A stretch of 64,000 nt of DNA. Source: Halopseudomonas oceani. GTDB taxonomy: Bacteria; Pseudomonadota; Gammaproteobacteria; Pseudomonadales; Pseudomonadaceae. Location of the stretch: NCBI RefSeq assembly GCF_002903165.1, contig NZ_PPSK01000003.1:275846-339845 (forward strand). Reading direction: 5' to 3'. The position numbers and the translations under genes were made by a program. Positions 31,669 to 39,909 of this stretch are shown here, piece after piece; position 1 is the first letter of the stretch, and each line of letters opens with the position of its first letter. The notes under the pieces were generated by a model. That model did not search any database and was not told where the DNA came from. It saw nothing but the letters and a program-made list of their open reading frames with translations.

Positions 31669-33873
31669 ATGCCAACCATAGCCCTGCCCCGGGAAAAAAC
31701 ACGCAACCGACTCAGTCCACTGACGCTGGCCATTCACCTGCTGACCGCCGGATCAGTTCTTGCCGCCGTGCCGGCTGCAGCCCAGAGCGCGAGCGAAGAG
31801 GAGATGCTGCTCGCACCAATCAGCGTCACCGGCCAAGGTGAGCGCAGCGCCACTACCGAGGGCACCAGCGCCTACACGACTGATGCAGCTCGTACCGCCA
31901 CTCCGCTGAGCCTGTCGCCGCGTGAGACCCCGCAATCGGTAACCGTCGTCACCCAACAGAAGATCGAAGATCAGGATCTGGGGACGATCCTAGACGTGGT
32001 CAACAACACCGTCGGCATTTCGGTCAACCGTTACGAAACCAGTCGCGCCCAGTTCAACGCCCGCGGCTTCAACATCAACGCTCTGATGATTGACGGCGTT
32101 CCAACCATTTGGGAGCAGCCGTGGAGTTCAGGCGAGATTTTCAGCAGCCTCGCCATGTATGACCGCGTCGAGGTGGTCCGGGGTGCAAACGGCTTGATGA
32201 GTGGGTCTGGCGACCCGTCGGCGTCAATCAACATGGTGCGCAAACGCGCCAGCAGCACCGTACCAACCGGTTCGCTGTCTGTCAGTGGCGGCACCTGGGA
32301 TACCTATGGCGCGCTGGGCGACGTTTCCTTCGCCCTGAACGATGCTGGAACCGTTCGCGCTCGCCTTGTCGGCGAGTACAACGATGGCGACAGCTGGATT
32401 GATTTGCACAGCAACGAGAACTCCACGCTGTACGGCACCATGGATATCGACCTGACGCCAGACACTACCCTGTGGTTTGGCATGAGCCATCAGGAGAACA
32501 AGTCTAACTCGCCGATGTGGGGTGGCCTGGCTTACTGGTACCACGATGGCAGCAAAACCGACTGGAACCGCTCGAAGACGACCTCGGCCAAATGGAGCTG
32601 GTGGGACAGTAGCTACGAGACCCGCTTCGTCAATCTGGATCACTACTTTGCCAACGACTGGCAGTTGAACCTCAGCTATAGCCGCGGTGAGCGGGAAAGC
32701 GAATCCTACCTGTTCTATGTTTACACCTACGCCAGCCAGCCCGGATCAGCCCCCATCAACACCTATCCTGGGATGTACAAGACCCGTACGGTGCAAGAGG
32801 ACTACAGCGCCCGCATGAACGGACCGTTCTCGCTCTTCGGCCGCGAGCATGAACTGGCATTCGGCTACATCCACAGTGAGCAGGAATTCGACGCCGACAC
32901 TCGGATTGCCAGCACCGGCTGGGGTGGCATCCCGGACTTCGACAGTTACGAAGGCAACTTCCCGGCACCTGTCTGGGGCGACCTGACAACCTACGGCTAC
33001 GGCGATCTGACCCAAACCGGCGCCTACGCTGCCGTGCGCCTGAACATCGCTGACGACCTCAAGGTCATCCTCGGTGCCCGCGACAGCACCTACAAGAAAA
33101 CGTCAGATGACATCTACTCAGACCCAACCCGGACCGACGTTGGCCACGAGCTGACGCCCTACGCCGGCGTTATCTATGACCTGAACGACACCCTGTCGGT
33201 GTACGCCAGCTATACGGATATTTTCCAGCCGCAAAGCGAGCGCGACATGAACGGGCAGCAAATCGTACCGATCATCGGCAAAAGCTACGAAGCCGGTCTG
33301 AAGGGCGAGTTTTACGACGGCCGCCTGAACGCCTCGGTGGCGGTCTTCCATATTGAGCAGGATAATCTGGCGGTCAAGACCGGTCAGTTCATCCCCGGCA
33401 CAGTTGAGAGCGCCTACGTCGCGAGCGAGGCCACCAGTAAAGGCTTTGAGCTGGAAGTCAACGGCGAGCTGGCTGCGGGCTGGAATGTCGGCGCGGGCTA
33501 CACCCAATTCAAGGTCGAGGACGCTGAAGGCGACGCAACCAACACCCGCTTCCCGACCAAGCTGCTGCGCTCGTTCACAACCTATCAGTTCCCGGGCGAA
33601 TGGAGCCGCCTGACGGTTGGTGGCGGCGTCAACTGGCAAGACAGCATTTATACCTATGCAACCAACCCGGACGATCAGCAGGAGAAAATCGAGCAGGATG
33701 CCTACGCGCTGGTCAACCTCATGGCCCGCTATGACATCACCGACAATCTGTCCGGTCAGCTCAACGTTAACAACCTCACCGACGAGAAATACTTCGATAT
33801 CTTCGAAGCCTTCGGTGCCATCACCTACGGCGCTCCACGTAGCGTGACAGCAACGGCCAAGTATCGCTTCTGA
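31669..33873 (+). CDS. fhuE: FhuE-like TonB-dependent ferric-siderophore receptor
   Basis: Outer-membrane receptor of 734 residues for iron-loaded siderophores. A signal peptide (about 1-39) is followed by a TonB-box-like region (APISVTGQ), the plug domain (SPRETPQSVTVVTQQKIEDQDLGTILDVVNNTVGI, then FNARGF, MIDGVP and VEVVRGANGLMSGSGDPSASINMVRK) and a 22-strand barrel ending in TATAKYRF. Segments NSPMWGGL, YASYTDIFQPQSERD, FHIEQDNLAVKTG and the C-terminal VNNLTDEKYFD closely follow E. coli FhuE, the receptor for coprogen and related hydroxamates, so a hydroxamate ligand is a reasonable guess. There is no STN signalling domain, so no partner sigma factor is expected. A Fur box lies upstream. 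Confidence 0.9.
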   Translation: MPTIALPREKTRNRLSPLTLAIHLLTAGSVLAAVPAAAQSASEEEMLLAPISVTGQGERSATTEGTSAYTTDAARTATPLSLSPRETPQSVTVVTQQKIEDQDLGTILDVVNNTVGISVNRYETSRAQFNARGFNINALMIDGVPTIWEQPWSSGEIFSSLAMYDRVEVVRGANGLMSGSGDPSASINMVRKRASSTVPTGSLSVSGGTWDTYGALGDVSFALNDAGTVRARLVGEYNDGDSWIDLHSNENSTLYGTMDIDLTPDTTLWFGMSHQENKSNSPMWGGLAYWYHDGSKTDWNRSKTTSAKWSWWDSSYETRFVNLDHYFANDWQLNLSYSRGERESESYLFYVYTYASQPGSAPINTYPGMYKTRTVQEDYSARMNGPFSLFGREHELAFGYIHSEQEFDADTRIASTGWGGIPDFDSYEGNFPAPVWGDLTTYGYGDLTQTGAYAAVRLNIADDLKVILGARDSTYKKTSDDIYSDPTRTDVGHELTPYAGVIYDLNDTLSVYASYTDIFQPQSERDMNGQQIVPIIGKSYEAGLKGEFYDGRLNASVAVFHIEQDNLAVKTGQFIPGTVESAYVASEATSKGFELEVNGELAAGWNVGAGYTQFKVEDAEGDATNTRFPTKLLRSFTTYQFPGEWSRLTVGGGVNWQDSIYTYATNPDDQQEKIEQDAYALVNLMARYDITDNLSGQLNVNNLTDEKYFDIFEAFGAITYGAPRSVTATAKYRF

Positions 33874-33882
33874 TCTGGGCAA

Positions 33883-33905
33883 CTCCCCCGGGCAATCCGG
33901 GGGAG
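33883..33905 (+). terminator. hairpin after the FhuE-like receptor
   Basis: CTCCCCCGG and CCGGGGGAG pair perfectly around a five-base loop, ten bases past the stop codon. No T tract follows. Confidence 0.55.
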
Positions 33906-33928
33906 ACACTCAATGTGAGAAAAATTAA

Positions 33929-33957
33929 TTCAAACCTGAATATTCAACAATTACACT
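33929..33957 (+). promoter_or_regulatory. promoter candidate for metE
   Basis: TTCAAA (33929-33934) and TACACT (33952-33957), spacer 17, in an AT-rich stretch. The leader would be only about 50 bases, too short for a cobalamin or SAM riboswitch. TGAATATTCA within the spacer resembles the halves of a MetR site but with a shorter gap. Confidence 0.4.
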
Positions 33958-34016
33958 AATAGTAAATCCCACCTAGCATGCCCCTGTTCCCATTCGAAGA
34001 GACACAGAGGCAATCC

Positions 34017-36299
34017 ATGACACGCATTCACAATCTCGGCTTTCCGCGCATCGGCGCCCGCCGCGAGCTTAAATTCGCGCTGGAGGGATACTGGAAAGGC
34101 GAGCGCTCCCGCGACGAGCTGCTGCAAACCGGCGCCGAACTGCGCCAGCGCCACTGGCAAGCCCAGCAAGGGCTCGACCTGATTCCGGTCGGCGATTTCT
34201 CCTTCTATGACCAGATGCTCGACATGAGCTTTACCTTGGGCAATCTGCCAGCCCGGGTGCAAGGCTTCGCCGGAGACGAGCTGGACAACTACTTCCGCGT
34301 TGCCCGCGGCCGCTCCGCCCAGGCGCACGCCGAATGCTGCGGCGGCGTCGCTGCGGGCGAGATGACCAAGTGGTTTGATACCAACTATCACTACATCGTG
34401 CCGGAATTTACCGCAGACACCTGCTTTACCCTCAACCCACGGCGCTTGCTGGATCAGTTGAGTGAAGCCCGCACCGCCGGCATCAAGGCCAAACCGGTGA
34501 TCATCGGCCCGGTCACCTACCTGAGCCTGGGCAAGGTTAAGGACGACAGCAACCCCCTGGCACTGCTTGAGCAACTGCTGCCGGTTTACGCCGAGCTGCT
34601 GGAAGCGCTGGCGCAACAAGGCGTGGAGTGGGTGCAGATCGACGAGCCGATTCTGGTGACCGACCTCAGCGAGACCCAGCAGGCTGCGCTGGAATACAGC
34701 TACGCCACCCTGCGAAACAGCGAAGTCAAACTGCTGCTGACCAGCTATTTCGGCCAACTGCAGGACAACCTGCCACTGGTGGCCCGCTTGCCGGTCGCCG
34801 GGGTGCACCTGGACTGCATCAACGCCCGCAACGAGGTGGCTGAACTGATCGAACGCCTGCCGTCAGACCGGGTCATTTCCCTCGGAGTGATCAATGGCCG
34901 CAATATCTGGAAGAGCGACCTGACCGCACTACTCGACTGGCTGGAACCATTGGCCGCGCAGCTGGGTGATCGCCTGTGGCTGGCACCCTCCTGCTCGCTA
35001 CTGCATGTTCCGGTTGACCTGAACAGCGAGGATCAGCTCGACGCAGACGTGCGCAGCTGGCTGGCCTTCGCCGTGCAGAAGCTCGACGAACTCCGTGTGC
35101 TGGGCCGCGCACTGCGCAGCGGCAGAGACAGCGTTACAGCCGAGCTTGCTGAAAACCGGCAGGCTCTCGAAAGCCGCCGCACTTCGCCGCGGGTGCACAA
35201 CCCGGCGGTGCGTGACGCCGTCGCTGCGCTGAAGCCGGCGCTGGGTGAGCGCCGCAGCCCCTACGCCGCCCGCGCTGCAGTGCAGGCGGCGCGCCTGCAA
35301 TTGCCCGCCTACCCGACCACCACCATCGGCTCCTTTCCGCAGACGGCCGAGATTCGCCAGGCGCGCCGTCAGTTCAAGGCAGGTGAGCTGAGTGCCGTCG
35401 ACTACCGCAAGGCGATGGAAGCCGAAATCGCCCACTGCGTGCGCGAGCAGGAAGCACTGGAGCTGGACGTGCTGGTGCACGGCGAGCCCGAACGCAACGA
35501 CATGGTTGAATACTTTGGCGAGCAACTCGAAGGCTATGCTTTCAGCCGCTTTGGCTGGGTGCAGTCGTACGGCTCGCGCTGCGTCAAACCACCGATTCTG
35601 TTCGGCGATATCAGCCGCCCCACCCCCATCACGGTCGAGTGGAGCCGCTACGCCCAGTCACTGACCAACAAGCCGATGAAGGGCATGCTGACCGGCCCGG
35701 TGACCATCCTCAACTGGTCCTTCGTGCGCGACGACCAGCCCCGCGCCGACTCCTGCCGGCAACTGGCCCTGGCCATGCGCGGCGAGGTACTAGACCTGGA
35801 GAAGGCCGGCATCAGCGTCATTCAGATCGACGAAGCCGCTCTGCGCGAAGGTCTGCCGTTGCGCCAGAGTGAGTGGAAAGACTATCTGGACTGGGCGGTG
35901 GAGAGCTTCCGCATCACCGCCAACGGCGTCGCGGATGAAACCCAGATCCACACCCACATGTGCTACTCGGAGTTCAACGACATTATGCAGGCCATCGCTA
36001 ACATGGATGCCGATGTGATCACCATCGAGACCTCACGCTCTGACATGGAGCTACTGGATGCTTTCGATCACTTCCAGTATCCCAACGAGATCGGACCCGG
36101 CGTGTATGACATCCACTCGCCGAACATTCCCGATCAGGCGCAGATGGTCGAACTGATGCGCAAGGCGGCCGAGCGCGTGCCTGCCGAGCGCCTGTGGGTC
36201 AATCCGGACTGCGGCCTCAAGACCCGCCAGTGGCCTGAAGTGACCCCGGCGCTGCGCAACATGGTCGCCGCGGCTCAGGCCCTGCGCGCCGCCAGCTGA
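34017..36299 (+). CDS. metE: Cobalamin-independent methionine synthase MetE
   Basis: Transfers a methyl group from 5-methyltetrahydropteroyl-triglutamate to homocysteine without B12. It has 760 residues from the ATG at 34017, standard length; a frame from 33978 adds an unlikely extension. Two (beta/alpha)8 halves are visible; the C-terminal half begins [14 protein letters not shown]. Zinc ligands occur as the His-x-Cys in [10 protein letters not shown], a downstream Glu and the Cys in NPDCGLKTR. The [11 protein letters not shown] start is typical. AGAGG stands seven bases upstream. It is monocistronic. Confidence 0.97.
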   Translation: MTRIHNLGFPRIGARRELKFALEGYWKGERSRDELLQTGAELRQRHWQAQQGLDLIPVGDFSFYDQMLDMSFTLGNLPARVQGFAGDELDNYFRVARGRSAQAHAECCGGVAAGEMTKWFDTNYHYIVPEFTADTCFTLNPRRLLDQLSEARTAGIKAKPVIIGPVTYLSLGKVKDDSNPLALLEQLLPVYAELLEALAQQGVEWVQIDEPILVTDLSETQQAALEYSYATLRNSEVKLLLTSYFGQLQDNLPLVARLPVAGVHLDCINARNEVAELIERLPSDRVISLGVINGRNIWKSDLTALLDWLEPLAAQLGDRLWLAPSCSLLHVPVDLNSEDQLDADVRSWLAFAVQKLDELRVLGRALRSGRDSVTAELAENRQALESRRTSPRVHNPAVRDAVAALKPALGERRSPYAARAAVQAARLQLPAYPTTTIGSFPQTAEIRQARRQFKAGELSAVDYRKAMEAEIAHCVREQEALELDVLVHGEPERNDMVEYFGEQLEGYAFSRFGWVQSYGSRCVKPPILFGDISRPTPITVEWSRYAQSLTNKPMKGMLTGPVTILNWSFVRDDQPRADSCRQLALAMRGEVLDLEKAGISVIQIDEAALREGLPLRQSEWKDYLDWAVESFRITANGVADETQIHTHMCYSEFNDIMQAIANMDADVITIETSRSDMELLDAFDHFQYPNEIGPGVYDIHSPNIPDQAQMVELMRKAAERVPAERLWVNPDCGLKTRQWPEVTPALRNMVAAAQALRAAS

Positions 36300-36301
36300 C
36301 G

Positions 36302-36319
36302 CGCAGCCATCGGCTGCGT
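36302..36319 (+). terminator. small hairpin after metE
   Basis: CGCAGCC and GGCTGCG pair around ATC, immediately after the metE stop. There is no T tract, so this is a weak terminator candidate. Confidence 0.35.
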
Positions 36320-36339
36320 ACACGCGCTATGCTGAACAC

Positions 36340-36376
36340 CTGTCTGCTTCCGTGGTCTGACCATGGAAGCAGACAG
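36340..36376. repeat. 37-base near-perfect palindrome upstream of fumC
   Basis: CTGTCTGCTTCC pairs with GGAAGCAGACAG. Inside, TGGTC pairs with GACCA, broken only by one G/T position and a single central base. It ends 29 bases before the fumC start. As RNA it would fold into a stem of up to 12 uninterrupted pairs; as DNA it is a large operator-like dyad. No T tract follows. Confidence 0.75.
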
Positions 36377-36405
36377 CCGTTTCAGCCGATCAGGGAGTAG
36401 CGCAG

Positions 36406-37785
36406 ATGAGCACCAGCCGTATTGAACGAGACAGCATGGGTGAGTTGCAGGTACCGGGCGACGCCCTCTATGCCGCCCAAACCCAGCGCGCCGTCAACAA
36501 CTTCCCGGTCAGCGGCCAACCCATGCCCAAGCGCTTTATTCGCGCTCTGCTGCTGGCCAAGCGCGCAGCGGCCAATGCCAACGCCGAACTGGACCAGTTG
36601 CCCACGCCAATGGCCAAAGCCATCTGCCATGCCGTTGACGACCTGCTGACTACCGACGATTACATGCAGCACTTTCCGGTCGATGTGTTTCAGACCGGCT
36701 CCGGCACCAGTTCCAACATGAACGCCAACGAAGTGCTCGCCACCTTGGCCAGCCGCCACAGCGGCCAGACCATCAACCCGAACGATCACGTCAACTGCAG
36801 CCAAAGCAGCAACGACACCATCCCCTCCAGCATCCACATCAGCGCCGCGCTGGCCCTGCATGAAGACCTGCTGCCTGCACTGCAGCATTTCGAGCAGGTC
36901 ACCCGAGCCAAGGCACGCACCGTTGAGCACCATGTCAAAACCGGCCGCACCCATCTGATGGACGCCATGCCGGTGCGCCTGAGCCAGAGTCTCGACACCT
37001 GGACCGATCAGATCGAAGGTAACCGCCAGCGCCTGGAGCAGCTGCAACCCATGCTGCACAGTCTTGCCCAGGGCGGCACCGCGGTCGGCACCGGCGTCAA
37101 CGCCCACCCCGCGTTCGCCGAGCACTTCTGCCGCGCACTGAGCGCCAGCACCGGCGTAACCTTTACCCCGGCAGCCAATTTCTTCACCCACATCGGCTCG
37201 CAGGACATCGCCGTTGCCCTGTCCGGGCAACTGAAAACCCTGGCCGTCAGCATCACCAAGATCGCCAACGACCTGCGCTGGATGAACTCAGGGCCACTGG
37301 CCGGGCTTGGCGAAATCGAACTGGAGGCACTGCAACCCGGCTCCTCGATCATGCCGGGCAAGGTCAACCCGGTGATACCGGAAGCCGCCGCCATGGCCGC
37401 CGCCCAGGTCATCGGCAACGACGCCACCATCACCCTCGCCGGCCAGTCCGGCAATTTCGAGCTGAACGTCATGCTGCCACTGGTCGCCCGCAACCTGCTG
37501 GAGAGCCTGCACCTGTTGAGCAACGTCACTCGCCTGCTGGCCGACAAGGCCATAGCCAGCTTTACCGTGCGCGAGGACCGACTGCAACAGGCACTGGCGC
37601 GCAACCCGATACTGGTGACCGCCCTGAACCCGATCATCGGCTACCAGAAAGCCGCCGAAATCGCCAAACAAGCCTACAAGGAAGGTCGACCGATTGTTGA
37701 TGTCGCCGCGGAAAACACCGATCTCAGTCGAGACGAACTGACCCGCCTGCTGGACCCGGCGAAACTGACCCACGGGGGGCTTTGA
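36406..37785 (+). CDS. fumC: Fumarate hydratase class II (fumarase C)
   Basis: Iron-independent tetrameric fumarase interconverting fumarate and malate in the TCA cycle. It has 459 residues. Signature segments: TGSGTSSNMNANEV, SQSSNDTIPSSIH, KTGRTHLMDAMPVRL with the catalytic His region, GGTAVGTGVN, and the superfamily loop GSSIMPGKVNP with the catalytic serine. An AGGGAG site stands upstream of the ATG. Pseudomonas species often use such a class II enzyme under iron limitation, and two iron-uptake loci lie nearby, though no Fur box was recognised here. Confidence 0.97.
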   Translation: MSTSRIERDSMGELQVPGDALYAAQTQRAVNNFPVSGQPMPKRFIRALLLAKRAAANANAELDQLPTPMAKAICHAVDDLLTTDDYMQHFPVDVFQTGSGTSSNMNANEVLATLASRHSGQTINPNDHVNCSQSSNDTIPSSIHISAALALHEDLLPALQHFEQVTRAKARTVEHHVKTGRTHLMDAMPVRLSQSLDTWTDQIEGNRQRLEQLQPMLHSLAQGGTAVGTGVNAHPAFAEHFCRALSASTGVTFTPAANFFTHIGSQDIAVALSGQLKTLAVSITKIANDLRWMNSGPLAGLGEIELEALQPGSSIMPGKVNPVIPEAAAMAAAQVIGNDATITLAGQSGNFELNVMLPLVARNLLESLHLLSNVTRLLADKAIASFTVREDRLQQALARNPILVTALNPIIGYQKAAEIAKQAYKEGRPIVDVAAENTDLSRDELTRLLDPAKLTHGGL

Positions 37786-37972
37786 GCGCATGCCCCCAGC
37801 GGGATTAAACAAGGCATGCCGCATAAAACTCTGGCGTCCGCCGCGTCAGCTGGTTGCCTCATCGACCCGGTGAGAATGCGAACAGCGCTGGCAAGCTGAT
37901 GGCCACAAGCCTTGGCACGGGCTATAACAAGGCTCTAACATGGACTGGTCGCCCGTCTGAGTTCACCTGTTG

Positions 37973-39265
37973 ATGCTGTCCAGACTTATTCATAATCACC
38001 CCCAGGCCGACATCATCGAGCAGCAACGCTTCACCCTGTTCGTCGACGAAGTCTGGTCAAGGATGATCGCCTCGGCCCTTGCCGCTGTTCTGTTCGGACT
38101 GTTCTTCCAGAACGCGGCCAGCAGCGGCCAGCGCGGCATGTGGTTTGCCAGCCTGCTGGTCGTCGTCATTTGCTCCTGGCTGGCGCTACGCAAGATCAAG
38201 ACTGCCACCAACACATCGCTGCCTTCAATCCGTCAATGGCATCGCGTCAACATGCTGCTGTCAGTTCTCTGGGGCTGCTTCTGGGCTTACATGCCATTCG
38301 TCTTTTTGTCCGACGCGTCACAGCAAACGCTGTCTATCGCATTGCTGGCGCTGGTGATCATTTCCGCAATGCCCTCGATCAGCATGGGGTGCTATCCGGA
38401 AATTTACATCACCTTTCTCACCCCGGTGTTCCTGTCACTGGGATACAACATTCAACTGCAGACCGGACTGGCGCATCCACAGGTGTATCTATGCTGCATG
38501 GCCTGGGCTGCGCTCAGCCTGTTCAGCCTGCTAACCCATAAAAATCAGGTCGCGCTGATCATCAAGTCAGTTGAGCTTGGCACCATGTTTCAGAAGATGA
38601 AGTCATCCAACCTGGAAAAGGACTACCTGATCGCCGCCATTGGCCACGACCTGCGTCAGCCGATGGCCAGCGCCAAGCTGTATCTGGAGGTGCTGGCCGA
38701 AAAGCAGCAGGACAACAGCGCTGCGCGCAATGCGCTGAACGCGACAGAGGTTGCCCTGAACGGCCTGCACGACGCCTTGAGCATGGTGAGCCTAAAAGAA
38801 CAGGACGAGGTACTGCGGCTCTCCCGATTCAACCCGGCAGACCTGCTTGCCAAGGTTGTACAGGACGTCAGGACGGTCAAGCCCGAAACGGCAATCAGCT
38901 CCAACTACCAGGCGGCGATACTGACCTCTGATGCCTTTGCGCTTGCCCGCATCATTGAGAACATTCTCTACAATTATGTTCACCATGCCCCAATCCAGGG
39001 CCTGCACATCGCAACAAGCACAGACACGCATCACTACCAGCTGCACTTCAGCGCGGGCGAGACAGCAGAGACGGGAGCCGAAAACCGGCAGAACCACCCT
39101 TTGCAGGGCTACGGACTGATCATGATCGAACACATGTGTCGCGCCATCAGTGCACGGCTCAGGGTGTACCGCGATAAAGGCAGTTGGCAAACCACACTAC
39201 TGATCCCGCTGCACCATGCACCGGGGATACTGGAGTCAGTCCAGGAAGCGGAGCTTCTCCAGTAG
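37973..39265 (+). CDS. Membrane sensor histidine kinase with degraded ATP-binding motifs
   Basis: It has 430 residues. About six membrane helices occupy residues 30-190, without a large periplasmic loop. The dimerisation and phosphoacceptor segment reads IAAIGHDLRQPMASAKLYLEVL with His225. The ATPase domain keeps an N-box-like IIENILYNYVHHA and a G2-like GYGLIMIEHM, but the G1 box, normally D-x-G-x-G, is missing: the aligned stretch reads SAGETAETGAE. It may therefore bind ATP poorly or work as a phosphatase or non-catalytic sensor. Its stop runs 30 bases into the convergent response regulator gene. Start is ATG 37973, with TTG 37970 immediately before; no clear ribosome site. Signal unknown. 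Confidence 0.82.
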   Translation: MLSRLIHNHPQADIIEQQRFTLFVDEVWSRMIASALAAVLFGLFFQNAASSGQRGMWFASLLVVVICSWLALRKIKTATNTSLPSIRQWHRVNMLLSVLWGCFWAYMPFVFLSDASQQTLSIALLALVIISAMPSISMGCYPEIYITFLTPVFLSLGYNIQLQTGLAHPQVYLCCMAWAALSLFSLLTHKNQVALIIKSVELGTMFQKMKSSNLEKDYLIAAIGHDLRQPMASAKLYLEVLAEKQQDNSAARNALNATEVALNGLHDALSMVSLKEQDEVLRLSRFNPADLLAKVVQDVRTVKPETAISSNYQAAILTSDAFALARIIENILYNYVHHAPIQGLHIATSTDTHHYQLHFSAGETAETGAENRQNHPLQGYGLIMIEHMCRAISARLRVYRDKGSWQTTLLIPLHHAPGILESVQEAELLQ

Positions 39266-39874
39266 CAGCAGACAATCGGCTCGGTTGCGAGCGCCGAGCT
39301 TGGAGTAAATGCTCTTGAGGTGGGTTTTTACCGTGTTGTCGGTAACCCCCAACTGGGCTGCAATCTCGGCATTGCGTAACCCCTGCATCAATAATCTCGC
39401 CACGTCACCCTCACGCTCGCTCAGCTTGAGCGTTTCGGCGACGACCGACTGAACGCCGCGAAGGCTAGCGGACTGATAACGCCCTCCGTCCAGCACGCAG
39501 TCCATGCAGGCGCGGATATCAGCCAGCGCATCGGTTTTGAATACAAACGAACTGGCGCGCAGCAGTGCTTCATCAAGGCAGAGGTTTGCTGGCTGCTCTC
39601 CTGTACAGAAAATAGTGCGCATGGCGGGGTTGAGAGAGCGCAAGCGGTTATTCAGATCGACGCCTGACTCGCCCCCCAGGTTCAGGTCCATCAGGACGAT
39701 CAGCTCGTTTCCGGCTTGCGCCACAATCTGCTGCAGCGCCTCGTCATGGCCCGAAGCATGGTGCACGGCGTCGATCTGCGGGTGATCAGCGAACACATGC
39801 CGCATTGCATCGGCAAACAGCCGGTGATCATCAACAATCAACAAATCCACTACATCATTCTCCCTTGCCGCCAT
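39236..39874 (-). CDS. LuxR/NarL-type response regulator
   Basis: DNA-binding response regulator of about 212 residues. The receiver has the acidic pair IVDDH (15-16), phosphoacceptor Asp63 in VLMDLNLGG, and Lys113 in FVFKTDA. The C-terminal LuxR helix-turn-helix reads LKLSEREGDVARLLMQG and NAEIAAQLGVTDNTVKTHLKSIYSKLGARNR. ATG 39874 is used here, but a GTG at 39850 has the better ribosome site (AAGGGAG nine bases upstream) and leaves the preceding hairpin outside the gene. It lies 35 bases downstream of the autotransporter gene and converges with the histidine kinase, its likely partner. Confidence 0.9.
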   Translation of the reverse strand: MAARENDVVDLLIVDDHRLFADAMRHVFADHPQIDAVHHASGHDEALQQIVAQAGNELIVLMDLNLGGESGVDLNNRLRSLNPAMRTIFCTGEQPANLCLDEALLRASSFVFKTDALADIRACMDCVLDGGRYQSASLRGVQSVVAETLKLSEREGDVARLLMQGLRNAEIAAQLGVTDNTVKTHLKSIYSKLGARNRADCLLLLEKLRFLD

Positions 39875-39876
39875 TG

Positions 39877-39904
39877 GCCGCCCCCCCAAAGGGGAGCGGC
39901 CCCT
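39877..39904 (-). terminator. imperfect GC-rich hairpin between autotransporter and response regulator
   Basis: On the minus strand GGCCGCTCCCC, TTT, GGGGGGGCGGCC fold into an imperfect stem right after the autotransporter stop. It lacks a T tract, so read-through into the regulator gene is possible. Confidence 0.45.
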
Positions 39905-39909
39905 GTCAC

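Noticed and set aside
33906..34016. Cobalamin riboswitch before metE
   Set aside because: The interval is too short and AT-rich and lacks a recognisable B12-box.
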